From a virus, in IMG/VR virus record IMGVR_UViG_3300037504_000246, positions 1-34,867 of that record: 34,867 bases of DNA; one strand, written 5' to 3'. A program made the translations under genes and the position numbers. Under the pieces are notes generated by a model. It saw only the letters and a list, made by a program, of their open reading frames with translations, did not search any database and was not told where the DNA came from. This document shows, one piece after another, positions 1-6,976 of this stretch; within the stretch, counting starts at the first letter, position 1; every line of letters starts with the position of its first letter.

Positions 1-127
1 TAGAAGAATATCTTACGTGTATTGAATTATATTATAATTACGGAATAGATTTAATTACATATCCGTTAGTGGGTTTAGGAAGTATTTGCAGAAGGCAAAG
101 GACAAAGGAAGGGATAAAGATTATAGA
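1..127. repeat. Terminal direct repeat (circular overlap), left copy
   Basis: Bases 1-127 are identical to 34741-34867. The dpdA reading frame continues across the join without a break, so the overlap marks a circular molecule of 34,740 bp. The length of exactly 127 matches a common assembler k-mer, which favours an assembly overlap over a biological terminal repeat. Confidence 0.95.
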
Positions 128-359
128 GCATATTTCTAATTTAGGTATAAACTTACACGGATTTGGGTTAAAGACAACAGCGTTACAAAAAGTATCTAAT
201 AAGATCGTATCTAGTGATAGTATGGCGTGGTCATACTCAGGTAGAAGGATACCCGACCCATCAGGGAAAACTAAAAATCTAGCAAATGATTACGATTATA
301 TGATGGCCTGGTATGAAGAATTGAAATGTAAAGTAGAGGGATTGAATGCTAATTATTAG
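1..359 (+). CDS. dpdA: DpdA-like 7-deazaguanine DNA transglycosylase (C-terminal part; gene crosses the circle junction)
   Basis: This is the 3' part of a 251-residue protein that starts at 34344. Base 1 is the second base of codon 133. The part shown carries LVGLGSICRRQ (155-165), LHGFGLK (184-190) and SSDSMAWS (203-210), blocks that I recognise from phage DpdA proteins, distant relatives of tRNA-guanine transglycosylase. In the known family DpdA swaps guanine in DNA for a 7-deazaguanine such as preQ0. The stop overlaps the start of the transporter at 346 by 14 bases, so the two are translationally coupled. An ATG at 69 is internal to the gene and not a real start. See the entry at 34344 for the N-terminal half. 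Confidence 0.85.
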   Translation, partial: EEYLTCIELYYNYGIDLITYPLVGLGSICRRQRTKEGIKIIEHISNLGINLHGFGLKTTALQKVSNKIVSSDSMAWSYSGRRIPDPSGKTKNLANDYDYMMAWYEELKCKVEGLNANY

Positions 360-789
360 TAGTATTTTGTTTGTTCTGTCTATTGTATGCGCTAACATCG
401 TTATTAGTATCTATGGGATCAAAGCGGTTTTGTTAGTGGGTTTCTTCCTAGTCCCTATAGACTTTGTAACCCGTGATAATGTGCATCATCATAAAGGACT
501 AGTTATTAGTTTAATGATCATAGGTTCTCTTTTGTCTTACTGGCTAAGTGACCCGGTTGTAGCTATAGCTTCTGGTACTGCTTTTGCTATAAGTATGACA
601 GTAGATTATATCTTGTATGAGAAATACAACCGTGTTACAAGTAACATAGGAGCAAGTATAGCTGATAGTATTGTCTTTGCTTTTATGGCTTTCGGTTATT
701 TTTCCTGGTATAATGCAGCACAAGTACTTGTAAAGATACTAGGTAGCATATTGTACGACATTTTGTTACCGAAAGAAAAAGGTACTTGA
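346..789 (+). CDS. VUT/YhhQ-like queuosine-precursor transporter, short phage form
   Basis: A 147-residue, very hydrophobic protein with about five membrane spans. It shows VUT-family (YhhQ) landmarks: ANIVISIYGIKAV near residue 16, VPIDFVTRD near 37-45, and AIASGTAFAISMTVDYILY followed by ASIADSIVFAFMAFG near 75-118. The family imports preQ0, preQ1 or queuine across the inner membrane and has been noted in phages that carry DpdA. It is shorter than cellular members (about 220 residues). AGAGGG lies 6 bases before the ATG. It overlaps dpdA, so the pair probably forms an import-and-insert unit. The stop TGA lies inside the -35 box of the next promoter (786-791). The overlap with dpdA makes the substrate likely; the exact base is unknown. 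Confidence 0.75.
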   Translation: MLIISSILFVLSIVCANIVISIYGIKAVLLVGFFLVPIDFVTRDNVHHHKGLVISLMIIGSLLSYWLSDPVVAIASGTAFAISMTVDYILYEKYNRVTSNIGASIADSIVFAFMAFGYFSWYNAAQVLVKILGSILYDILLPKEKGT

Positions 790-814
790 CAATACACGCA
801 AGGTATGTTATAGT
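786..814 (+). promoter_or_regulatory. Sigma-70-like promoter for the 858 gene
   Basis: TTGACA (786-791), 17-bp spacer, TATAGT (809-814), then the shared start-region motif AGTTAAGTAA at 821-830. Confidence 0.8.
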
Positions 815-857
815 ATATACAGTTAAGTAAACGCATATAAAGAAAGAGAGGTATACA

Positions 858-1052
858 ATGTATTATGTAGTCGGAACGTGGATTGATGGGAAACAGCTTT
901 TCATAACTGATTACTGGTTTAATGGAGATAAGCAGTATCACGATATTGGCGATCTTAAAGATGCTGCTGTTGTTGAGAAGGAACTGGCACAAGAATTAAG
1001 TAAACGATTTAATATGACGATTTACAGGTATCACCTGGAAACACACTCCTAA
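858..1052 (+). CDS. Small hypothetical protein in a promoter-terminator cassette
   Basis: A 64-residue protein beginning MYYVVGTWIDG, of unknown function. AGAGAGG precedes the ATG. It has its own promoter (786-814) and terminator (1063-1100), so it forms a self-contained cassette of the kind repeated through this genome. The start resembles that of the small protein at 9191 (MYYIVKYFEGIK), which may be a distant relative. Confidence 0.75.
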   Translation: MYYVVGTWIDGKQLFITDYWFNGDKQYHDIGDLKDAAVVEKELAQELSKRFNMTIYRYHLETHS

Positions 1053-1062
1053 ATCTATATAT

Positions 1063-1100
1063 CTGATACCCGCTATATGTAGTGGGTATCAGTTTTGTTT
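1063..1100 (+). terminator. Intrinsic terminator
   Basis: CTGATACCC (1063-1071) pairs perfectly with GGGTATCAG (1084-1092), followed by TTTTGTTT. Confidence 0.85.
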
Positions 1101-1105
1101 ATCTT

Positions 1106-1429
1106 ATGTATTTATATTTAATCCAACAGAAGGGGTCAGATTTCTACAAGGTAGGGATATCTGGAAATGTAAAGCGTAGATTGGAGAACTTGCAATCGGG
1201 TAATCCACACAAACTATACATTGTAAGGTATTGGAAGATCAGCGATAAGATTATAGAGACTTTAGTTCATAATGTGCTATCTGAATACCATATACATCTA
1301 GAATGGTTTGATATACCAGATGTGGTAAAAGTGCTAGTGCTTATAGAGGAGGTGATAAATAGATATGATTATAGGAATAGATGTGTCTCTACGATCTGTG
1401 GGGATGTGCAAACTAGACAGATACAATAA
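1106..1429 (+). CDS. GIY-YIG-like protein (MUG113/T5orf172 type)
   Basis: A 107-residue protein. The N-terminus MYLYLIQQ, then FYKVGISGNVKRRLENLQSG (residues about 12-31) and the later H and EWF (around 66-72) fit the T5orf172/MUG113 branch of the GIY-YIG nuclease superfamily. Members may be DNA nucleases; activity here is not shown. A GTG start at 1082 would lie inside the terminator hairpin, so the ATG at 1106 is preferred, though no good ribosome site precedes it. The 3' end overlaps the RuvC-like gene by 65 bases in another frame and contains that gene's Shine-Dalgarno site. Confidence 0.65.
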   Translation: MYLYLIQQKGSDFYKVGISGNVKRRLENLQSGNPHKLYIVRYWKISDKIIETLVHNVLSEYHIHLEWFDIPDVVKVLVLIEEVINRYDYRNRCVSTICGDVQTRQIQ

Positions 1430-1838
1430 TTTGTACATCCTTGCAGATGACACACATATAGGGCTATCAGTTAATAGCTCTATGAATGATATTATAGACA
1501 TAGCGGATAGCATATCGTTACATATTCCGAACTATAGCTATGTGATCATAGACGCTACGAAATATCGATTTAAAGCACGTGTAGCACAACAGGAGCAATT
1601 ACATACCTTTATAGGGGCTATAGCAGCATTCTCAAAAAGTTATGTGTACCGGGTAGAGCCTAAAGCTATACGTAAAGTGTTAGGGTTGCCCCTACGGTGT
1701 AATAAAAGCGAAACCTGGAATTACATTTCAGGATCGGTATACGAACAGATACCAGATAATGTTAGCGAACACGTGATAGATAGCGTTGTACTTGCAGATG
1801 TTTACAAGCGATATGGGGAAGCATTGGAGGTATGGTGA
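1365..1838 (+). CDS. RuvC-like Holliday junction resolvase
   Basis: A 157-residue RNase H-fold protein. The first strand MIIGIDVSLRSVG carries D6, VIIDA carries D63, and NVSEHVIDSVVLAD near 132-145 carries H136 and D139, in the order of the RuvC-family acidic active site. The family cuts four-way junctions; in phages it resolves recombination or replication branches before packaging. GGAGGTGAT, a near-perfect ribosome site, lies just ahead of the ATG. It is the second gene of a rightward operon of closely packed genes. Confidence 0.8.
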   Translation: MIIGIDVSLRSVGMCKLDRYNNLYILADDTHIGLSVNSSMNDIIDIADSISLHIPNYSYVIIDATKYRFKARVAQQEQLHTFIGAIAAFSKSYVYRVEPKAIRKVLGLPLRCNKSETWNYISGSVYEQIPDNVSEHVIDSVVLADVYKRYGEALEVW

Positions 1839-1839
1839 A

Positions 1840-2145
1840 ATGTATTTGAGATATATGTCTGGGTATGAAGAATATAAGTATAAGAAGTTTCGCCCTAAGT
1901 ATGATTGGTACGAAGTAACAGACCATACAACGGTTAGCAATCAGTTTAGTATTGGTAATTGTGCATACGGTATATGGGTACTCTACCATACCGAAACGTT
2001 ACAATCTATATGCATAGGTACGAAAGAGGGTATGAAACAGTTAGCGAAACAGATGAAAGGGTATGAGTTTAATGGTGTAGATACGTGGAAGAAGGGTGGT
2101 AGTACAATACGATCATTGCAGAAACTAAAGGAGAAACGGGAGTGA
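1840..2145 (+). CDS. Hypothetical protein
   Basis: A 101-residue, basic and Tyr-rich protein (N-terminus MYLRYMSGYEEYKYKKF) with no recognised domain. GGAGG at 1826-1830 decides the ATG at 1840 over an upstream in-frame ATG at 1786. Its stop overlaps the GTG start of the next gene, implying coupled translation. Confidence 0.7.
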   Translation: MYLRYMSGYEEYKYKKFRPKYDWYEVTDHTTVSNQFSIGNCAYGIWVLYHTETLQSICIGTKEGMKQLAKQMKGYEFNGVDTWKKGGSTIRSLQKLKEKRE

Positions 2146-2777
2146 AACAGAAATATATAACGTTACTACCCATTTCACTTCTTGCACTATCAGCAAGCTA
2201 CGGTATCTATAGCTTTTCACTTTTGTTCGTTCCCTGGTACATTGCAGGTATAACAGCACTAGCCTTTGAAATGACTTATATTTCGTTGGTATTCATAGAT
2301 AGCACTAAAGCGAAACCAGTTTCCATTATGGCGGTAATCGTTTCGGTACTGTGGAATGTAGGGCATAGTATGTTTGTGCTGTATCCTGCTAGTGTGGAAA
2401 TGGTGTATAACTCGCTGCTAATGTCTTTCATACTTGCTGCAATACACGGTATTCCACTTGCAACTTTAGCCTATCTAGTTGCAGATGTTAGTTTACATAG
2501 TGAAATGAAAAAGGAAACGGGTGAAACCTATAGCGGGGATTATCTCACAGAAATGGAAACGGATATGGAAACGAGTGAAATGGATATAGAGCAGAACATA
2601 ACGTTAGATGAGGATGTATCGCAATTAGGAAATAGGTATGAACAAGTAATCACAGAAGGGTTAACACGTAACGAAAAGATCATACAAGATATTGAAAGCG
2701 GTATGAGTACAAAGGAAGTATCAGCAACGTATGGACTAAGTGAAAGACGGGTTAGGCAGATAGTGAAAGGGGTATGA
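2142..2777 (+). CDS. Membrane protein with C-terminal helix-turn-helix
   Basis: A 211-residue protein with a GTG start overlapping the previous stop; GGAG lies about 9 bases upstream. Four hydrophobic spans occupy about residues 8-28, 33-53, 58-80 and 88-112. A strongly acidic linker (130-175) follows. The C-terminus has a helix-turn-helix, with TKEVSATYGLSERRVRQIVK at 190-209. This resembles DUF2637-type membrane proteins with a cytoplasmic HTH. A membrane-tethered DNA-binding protein could anchor the phage genome or regulate from the membrane; neither is proven. Confidence 0.7.
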   Translation: MKQKYITLLPISLLALSASYGIYSFSLLFVPWYIAGITALAFEMTYISLVFIDSTKAKPVSIMAVIVSVLWNVGHSMFVLYPASVEMVYNSLLMSFILAAIHGIPLATLAYLVADVSLHSEMKKETGETYSGDYLTEMETDMETSEMDIEQNITLDEDVSQLGNRYEQVITEGLTRNEKIIQDIESGMSTKEVSATYGLSERRVRQIVKGV

Positions 2778-2778
2778 A

Positions 2779-3015
2779 ATGGAATTTATAGAAACACTTC
2801 ACGGTAGAGGCTATAAAACACTATGGAAAGATGGTAGCAAGTATTATTGTGTAAGCAGTGTACAAGATAATATGTTAAATATTTCTGAAACTATGGTGTT
2901 TGAAAGTGATAAGAACGGTAATGTTATCAATTGGTCGGAGTTGTACGTGTGTGACTACACAGAAGATCATAGAAGTGTAATGGAGAATTTTATCAATGGA
3001 GATTACAACGTATAG
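2779..3015 (+). CDS. Small hypothetical protein
   Basis: A 78-residue, acidic protein (MEFIETLHGRGYKTLWKDGS). AAGGGG lies ahead of the ATG, one base after the previous stop. Its last 20 bases overlap the next gene. No domain recognised. Confidence 0.65.
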   Translation: MEFIETLHGRGYKTLWKDGSKYYCVSSVQDNMLNISETMVFESDKNGNVINWSELYVCDYTEDHRSVMENFINGDYNV

Positions 3016-3556
3016 CGTACAAGGCTTTTATCCTGCTGCATATGGTGCAAGGCTAAGTTATGGCGGTACATCACTGGACAAACTAGACAGCGATCTTGCT
3101 ACCGATACCTTAGGGTACGCTGACTGTAAACTGTTAAGTAAACTAGTAGAACGTGGGGATAGTCACGCTAAAGCAATTAGAATGATCGATGTAAAGTTCC
3201 GTATTGTAGCTAACACAAAATTCCTTATGCAGTTAGATCAATACAAAGTAGATACCGTGTCATTGTCAACAAGCACAATGCATACCATTATGAAACGCGA
3301 TCTAACCGAAGGAGATTTTAGTAATATTGATATGTTTTATCTCATATACCTAAATTCTTTGAGGCATAAGAAAGATTTTAAAACTTTAGTCGGTAGTTTG
3401 CCTATGTCATACTTGTATACTCGCATTATGAAAATGAATTATCAGACATTGCGGAATATTTATATAGATCGTAAAGGGCACCGCTACGATTACTGGGAAG
3501 AATTCTTGTCTTGGATTGATATATTGCCTTGGAGTAAGGAGCTAATCACTATATGA
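2996..3556 (+). CDS. Conserved phage protein, possibly ThyX-related
   Basis: A 186-residue protein. The central stretch (DSHAKAIRMIDVKFRIVANT, then LDQYKVDTVSLSTSTMHTI, about residues 55-100) matches a conserved phage protein family I know only by pattern. Its layout is loosely like FAD-dependent thymidylate synthase, where an HR-x-S motif follows a similar strand, but the canonical RHRxxS residues are absent. A nucleotide-metabolism role would fit the nearby MazG and RNR genes; this remains a guess. GGAG precedes the ATG. Confidence 0.55.
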   Translation: MEITTYSVQGFYPAAYGARLSYGGTSLDKLDSDLATDTLGYADCKLLSKLVERGDSHAKAIRMIDVKFRIVANTKFLMQLDQYKVDTVSLSTSTMHTIMKRDLTEGDFSNIDMFYLIYLNSLRHKKDFKTLVGSLPMSYLYTRIMKMNYQTLRNIYIDRKGHRYDYWEEFLSWIDILPWSKELITI

Positions 3557-3714
3557 GTTTTGTTTGTAGAGTATGTGGGTATACGTGGTTCAGGATCGTA
3601 AAAAGCATACAGTACGAAACACTATACATTGCTGGTAAGGGTGATCATACAGTACAAGTTAAACGTCCTACAAGGCAATGCCGAAGATGTTGTACCAACG
3701 AGAAAGGAACATAA
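3553..3714 (+). CDS. 53-residue zinc-ribbon-like protein
   Basis: The ATG overlaps the previous stop (ATGA). The 53-residue product has CRVC near the N-terminus (residues 5-8) and CRRCC near the C-terminus (43-47), the spacing of a small zinc ribbon. The lysine- and arginine-rich C-terminus suggests nucleic-acid binding. Tight packing between neighbours supports it as real. Confidence 0.6.
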   Translation: MSFVCRVCGYTWFRIVKSIQYETLYIAGKGDHTVQVKRPTRQCRRCCTNEKGT

Positions 3715-3718
3715 CGTA

Positions 3719-3868
3719 ATGTATAATATACCAGCAGATATTAAAGCAATGAGGTATTACAAAGCTATAGCATATGTTAGAGCTTATAATGGTATTCTAG
3801 TAGATTACAAAGACGGGTACATTGTATATGTACCACAAACGGATCAATGGATTGGAGAGAATGAATGA
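3719..3868 (+). CDS. Small hypothetical protein
   Basis: A 49-residue protein (MYNIPADIKAMRYYKAIAYV). AAAGGA 10 bases before the ATG at 3719 makes this a better start than an in-frame upstream codon at 3629, which would lie deep in the zinc-ribbon gene. The end overlaps the next start. Confidence 0.55.
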   Translation: MYNIPADIKAMRYYKAIAYVRAYNGILVDYKDGYIVYVPQTDQWIGENE

Positions 3869-3966
3869 TATTAGATAATATGGGTTTATTGGTCGGGTTG
3901 GTGTACGGGATGTTCTGGGTTTATCTATTTATGTATGCTAGTCTATTAGAGGGGGATGACAAATGA
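3865..3966 (+). CDS. 33-residue single-span membrane peptide
   Basis: MILDNMGLLVG begins a peptide that is almost entirely one hydrophobic helix. It fills the gap between its neighbours exactly: ATGA overlaps at both ends. GGAGAGA lies upstream. Function unknown. Confidence 0.5.
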   Translation: MILDNMGLLVGLVYGMFWVYLFMYASLLEGDDK

Positions 3967-4301
3967 AACTGAATGACTATCAGGAAGCAGCGAAAGAGAC
4001 TATTGTGTACCCACAACGAACACTTGCCAACAATAGTATGGCTACAGGTTACGAAACGGGAATTCTTTACAATGCTCTTAATCTAGCATCAGAGGCAGGG
4101 GAAGTAGCAGGATTGGTAGCTAAGGCTATTCGTAAAGATACGGAAGTACCCTTGGATAAACTGAAAGACGAAATGTCAGATATCCTCTGGAATTTATCAG
4201 TGCTTTCATATGAACTAGGCTTTACTTTAGAGGAAGTAGCACAGCATAATATAAATAAGTTACAGGCACGTAAATCAGCAGGTACATTGAAAGAGCGTTG
4301 A
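3963..4301 (+). CDS. mazG: MazG-like nucleotide pyrophosphohydrolase
   Basis: A 112-residue all-alpha protein with the MazG metal-binding pattern: SEAGEVAGLV near residues 42-51 and KDEMSDILWNLSVL near 68-81 (ExxE followed by ExxD). The family hydrolyses NTPs or dNTPs to the monophosphate. In phages it cleans the nucleotide pool or lowers alarmone levels. AGAGGGGG precedes the ATG. It ends the operon that starts at 1106 and sits just ahead of the ribonucleotide reductase. Confidence 0.8.
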   Translation: MKLNDYQEAAKETIVYPQRTLANNSMATGYETGILYNALNLASEAGEVAGLVAKAIRKDTEVPLDKLKDEMSDILWNLSVLSYELGFTLEEVAQHNINKLQARKSAGTLKER

Positions 4302-4325
4302 AAGACAATTTAAGAAGTAAAATAT

Positions 4326-4360
4326 ACAGACTAGAGGTAATACACTACTCTAGTCTGTTT
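4326..4360 (+). terminator. Hairpin, likely terminator after mazG
   Basis: An 11-bp perfect stem (4326-4336 with 4348-4358) followed by TTCGTTCGTT, a modest T tail. Confidence 0.65.
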
Positions 4361-4372
4361 CGTTCGTTAGAA

Positions 4373-4395
4373 GCAGCTTGCGCTGTGTAAACAGC
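4373..4395 (+). repeat. 23-nt double-hairpin element, copy 1
   Basis: Reads GCAGC-TTGC-GCTGT-GTAA-ACAGC. The middle arm can pair with either flank. The same element with compensatory changes lies in reverse orientation at 14094-14116 and 30877-30899. Confidence 0.7.
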
Positions 4396-4404
4396 CGTTT
4401 GAGA

Positions 4405-4422
4405 TAGGTTTTTGAGGATTAT
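4405..4422 (+). repeat. 18-bp direct repeat upstream of RNR
   Basis: TAGGTTTTTGAGGATTAT is repeated exactly at 8210-8227, ahead of the HNH gene. Confidence 0.75.
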
Positions 4423-4435
4423 AGGGGAAGTATGT

Positions 4436-5216
4436 ATGTTGAATGATATTGGTCAAGTAATTTGGGAAAGTAAGTATTCTGCGTATAAAAAATATTATGA
4501 CTACTTTCATAGCTTTGGGGAATTGCCCGAAAGTTATTATCTTGGTTGTAAACGTGTGGTATCTATAACTGATGGGTACTTTAGTCGAGATGAACAACAA
4601 AAGCTATTCTATTATATCTATAACCAGAAGTTTTCTCCTGGTGGTAGAATTTATTATGCTGCGGGTAAACCTAAACCACAGTATGCTAATTGTATGTTGT
4701 TTGATGTAGCTGATAACCGACAGGGATGGGCTAAAGCACTATATCAAAATACAATGGCTCTTACTGGCGGTGCTGGTGTAGGTAACGAGGTATCCCAAGT
4801 ACGTCATAAAGGGGCATACATAAATGGTTTGGGAGGTACTGCTAGCGGTACGCTATCCGTAGTATCTATGATCAATGAAGTTGCACGGCATATTATGCAG
4901 GGGAATACAAGGCGATCTGCCTGTTATAGTGCAGTACATTGGCAACACAAAGACGTGTGGGAATGGTTGACAGTAAAGGAATGGGACAGTACATACACAG
5001 AACTAAAGGCAAAGAGTGTAGACTACCCGGCTCCATTAGATGTACATAATATCAGTATTCGGTATGACCCTGAATTTATAGAGGCATACCACGATGATAC
5101 ACATAGTTGGCATAATCACGCTGTAACACTATTTGATAAGCATATACAGCAGATGGTTAAATGGGGTGATCCTAGTATTCAGTATGATTGGGATAATCAG
5201 ATATTGCGAAATGCGT
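4436..5216 (+). CDS. nrdJ: Class II (adenosylcobalamin) ribonucleotide reductase, exon 1
   Basis: The first 260 codons plus one base of a 550-residue enzyme that reduces ribonucleotides to deoxyribonucleotides. Seen: NCMLFD with C86 (first redox cysteine), GGAGVGNE (111-118) and the QGNTRRSA block (155-162). Exon 1 ends at RNA, base T5216 being the first base of the codon for the radical-bearing cysteine. GGGGAAG lies 5 bases before the ATG at 4436, which is preferred over a TTG at 4412. No NrdB-like subunit is present, which fits a class II monomeric enzyme. Reading on into the intron gives an immediate stop (TAA, 5216-5218). Confidence 0.85.
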
Positions 5217-5427
5217 AAATTGCTATGCGCCTTTACACAGTAATGTGTATCGAATAACCTGGAATATCAAAGGAAGCCTAGAGATAGGTAACTTTGAGGG
5301 ATAGGCACATATAGTTATGTGTAAGCCCGCAGAGACTACCAACAGGGTACCTTGTATATTTATGAGGTACGTGGCATAGTCCGATCTACAGCTATAATCT
5401 AAGAATGAAACTGTAGTTAACATATAG
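5217..5427 (+). ncRNA. Group I self-splicing intron in nrdJ
   Basis: A 211-nt insert. The exon ends in U (5216) and the intron ends in G (5427), the group I rule. The last exon bases GCGU pair with GCGC at 5227-5230 (U-G at the splice site), and the stem extends to AAA/UUU after one mismatch, giving P1. AGAGACUA (5331-5338) and AUAGUCC (5376-5382) are the typical R and S elements and pair as P7 (GACUA with UAGUC). Splicing restores NACGE in frame. There is no homing endonuclease inside it. Confidence 0.9.
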
Positions 5428-6299
5428 GTGGCGAAATTTTGTCAAATAAAAATGGTGATAGCTGTGTTATTGGATCAATCAATCTAGCAAACATTCATAA
5501 TAACACAGAGCTTACAGACGTTGTAGAGATTGCTACAAAGTTTCTTATGGTGGTCAAGTACATAAACCCCTACCCAATGGATGAGATGCAGCAGGTTGCA
5601 CATACTGATATGCGTATCGGTTTAGGTATGATGGGCTTGCATAATTGGTTATTGGATAGGGGTTATCCTTATGAATGGAATAACGAACTAGAGGAAGTAC
5701 ATAAGCTATGGCAGCAAGTATCAGATGATACAGCAGCAAGCTATGCTAAACGTATGAATTGGAATGAACCTGTCTGTAAAAGGGCTTATGCTCCGACTGG
5801 TTCTATTAGCAGGCTCTTCGGTGGTATATCATCTGGTTGTGAAGCTATATTCTCTGCTGCATACCTATGGCGCTATCAGTCAGGCAATGAACGTAAAGAA
5901 CAAATTACAATTGATCCATACGTACTTAAGCTAGTTCAGTCGGGTAAGATCAACCCTTATGAACCATTCACAGATGCACTGTCACTTGCTACACCAGAAG
6001 GTTTCAAACACAGGGTAGAGATGCAAGCTAACATACAACGGTATACCGATAATGCAATCTCTAGTACGATCAATCTACCACAATGGGGTACAGAAGGGAA
6101 TGATGCTAGCACATTGGATTATTACAAGCAAGTGATATTGGAGTATATGCCATTGCTACGGGGAGTGACTGTGTACCCTGCTTTAGCAAGATCAGGACAA
6201 CCACTAACAAAGGTATCTCTGATAGATGCTTTGCAAAGTAAAGGATATACCGTTGATAGTGAATATAGCAACTGTTCATCTGGACTTTGCGCAACTTAG
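5428..6299 (+). CDS. nrdJ: Class II ribonucleotide reductase, exon 2
   Basis: T5216 joined to GT (5428-5429) makes C261 of the CGE motif, the thiyl-radical cysteine followed by catalytic E263. Next come SCVIGSINLAN with C273 (second redox cysteine), then the C-terminal half of the barrel with APTGSISRLFGG. The protein ends in CSSGLC, the pair of tail cysteines that re-reduces the active site. Total coding length is 1,653 bases including the stop, a clean multiple of three. An internal TTG at 5439 is not a real start. No terminator follows directly. Confidence 0.85.
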
Positions 6300-6300
6300 A

Positions 6301-6371
6301 ATATTGATATCAAATTGCTTGCAAATTATTGCCTAAAGGGTATTGACAAGTGGTTGTGTAGGGTGTATACT
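6301..6371 (+). promoter_or_regulatory. Promoter with upstream boxes for the 6427 gene
   Basis: TTGACA (6343-6348), 17-bp spacer, TATACT (6366-6371), then AAGTTAAAC near the start site. Upstream lie ATATTGATAT (6301-6310) and CAAATTGCTT (6311-6320), both found beside other promoters of this genome. Confidence 0.75.
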
Positions 6372-6426
6372 GAATACAAGTTAAACAAATGGTTTAACAC
6401 AAACACACAAGAAAGTGAACAACACA

Positions 6427-6690
6427 ATGGGTTACAGTATCCGGGTTGACTTCATATCATATACAGGTGGTATATCAGACGGTCCTACATTTAAAGTACG
6501 TGGTAAGGACAGTATGCAAGTATTAGAGTACGGGGATTGGGAAGTAGATTATTTAGAAGAGGTTATAAACGATAGTGAGTATACTATAACCCTGATATCC
6601 ATCGGCTATAACATCCCTATTGATGAGATGAAAAAGGTAAAAGCCTTTTGCGCCAGTAATGGTATAGAGTATGTTTGCACAGCAGGTTAA
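6427..6690 (+). CDS. Small hypothetical protein
   Basis: An 87-residue acidic protein (MGYSIRVDFISYTGGISDGP). The leader (AAGAAAGTGAACAACACA before ATG) matches leaders of other promoter-led small genes here (31279, 32253), which favours ATG 6427 over GTG 6415. No domain recognised. Confidence 0.65.
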   Translation: MGYSIRVDFISYTGGISDGPTFKVRGKDSMQVLEYGDWEVDYLEEVINDSEYTITLISIGYNIPIDEMKKVKAFCASNGIEYVCTAG

Positions 6691-6702
6691 TAGTTATTAT
6701 AT

Positions 6703-6736
6703 GCCCGTTACACTATCATAGCGGGCATATAGAAAG
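6703..6736 (+). repeat. Intergenic hairpin, copy A
   Basis: GCCCG and CGGGC arms around a GTTACACTA loop, then ATATAGAAAG that includes the ribosome site of the next gene. It is 31/34 identical to 6935-6968. Confidence 0.75.
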
Positions 6737-6745
6737 GTTCGGGCT

Positions 6746-6919
6746 ATGTTTATGTCAGTACGACAAGCTTTCTACCATATCGGTACAGGTAAATCAATAG
6801 AATTTCAAAGCAAGAAAGTTATCAATATTACTACAGACGGGTATTATTACAGGTTGTATCTTAGTGATGGTACAGAACGTAACCATATTACAAGTAAGCT
6901 TTTGCTTTGGGTAGAATAA
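6746..6919 (+). CDS. 57-residue hypothetical protein
   Basis: MFMSVRQAFYHIGTGKSIEF starts a 57-residue protein, with AGAAAGG about 10 bases upstream. It lies between two copies of the same hairpin. Function unknown. Confidence 0.6.
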   Translation: MFMSVRQAFYHIGTGKSIEFQSKKVINITTDGYYYRLYLSDGTERNHITSKLLLWVE

Positions 6920-6934
6920 TACATACTAATTATT

Positions 6935-6968
6935 GCCCGTTACACTAACGTAGCGGGCATATAGAAAG
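6935..6968 (+). repeat. Intergenic hairpin, copy B
   Basis: Second copy of the 6703-6736 element; the only differences are three adjacent loop bases (ACG for TCA). Confidence 0.75.
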
Positions 6969-6976
6969 ATACATTA

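Noticed and set aside
5223-5423. 66-codon minus-strand reading frame within the RNR gap
   Set aside because: It lies wholly in the group I intron and follows its base pairing; no ribosome site.
5439-6299. Exon 2 of RNR as an independent gene starting at TTG
   Set aside because: The frame is open back to 5428 and joins exon 1 precisely at the catalytic Cys after intron removal; no ribosome site before the TTG.
6703-6968. CRISPR array
   Set aside because: Only two repeats, separated by a coding gene, with no regular spacers.
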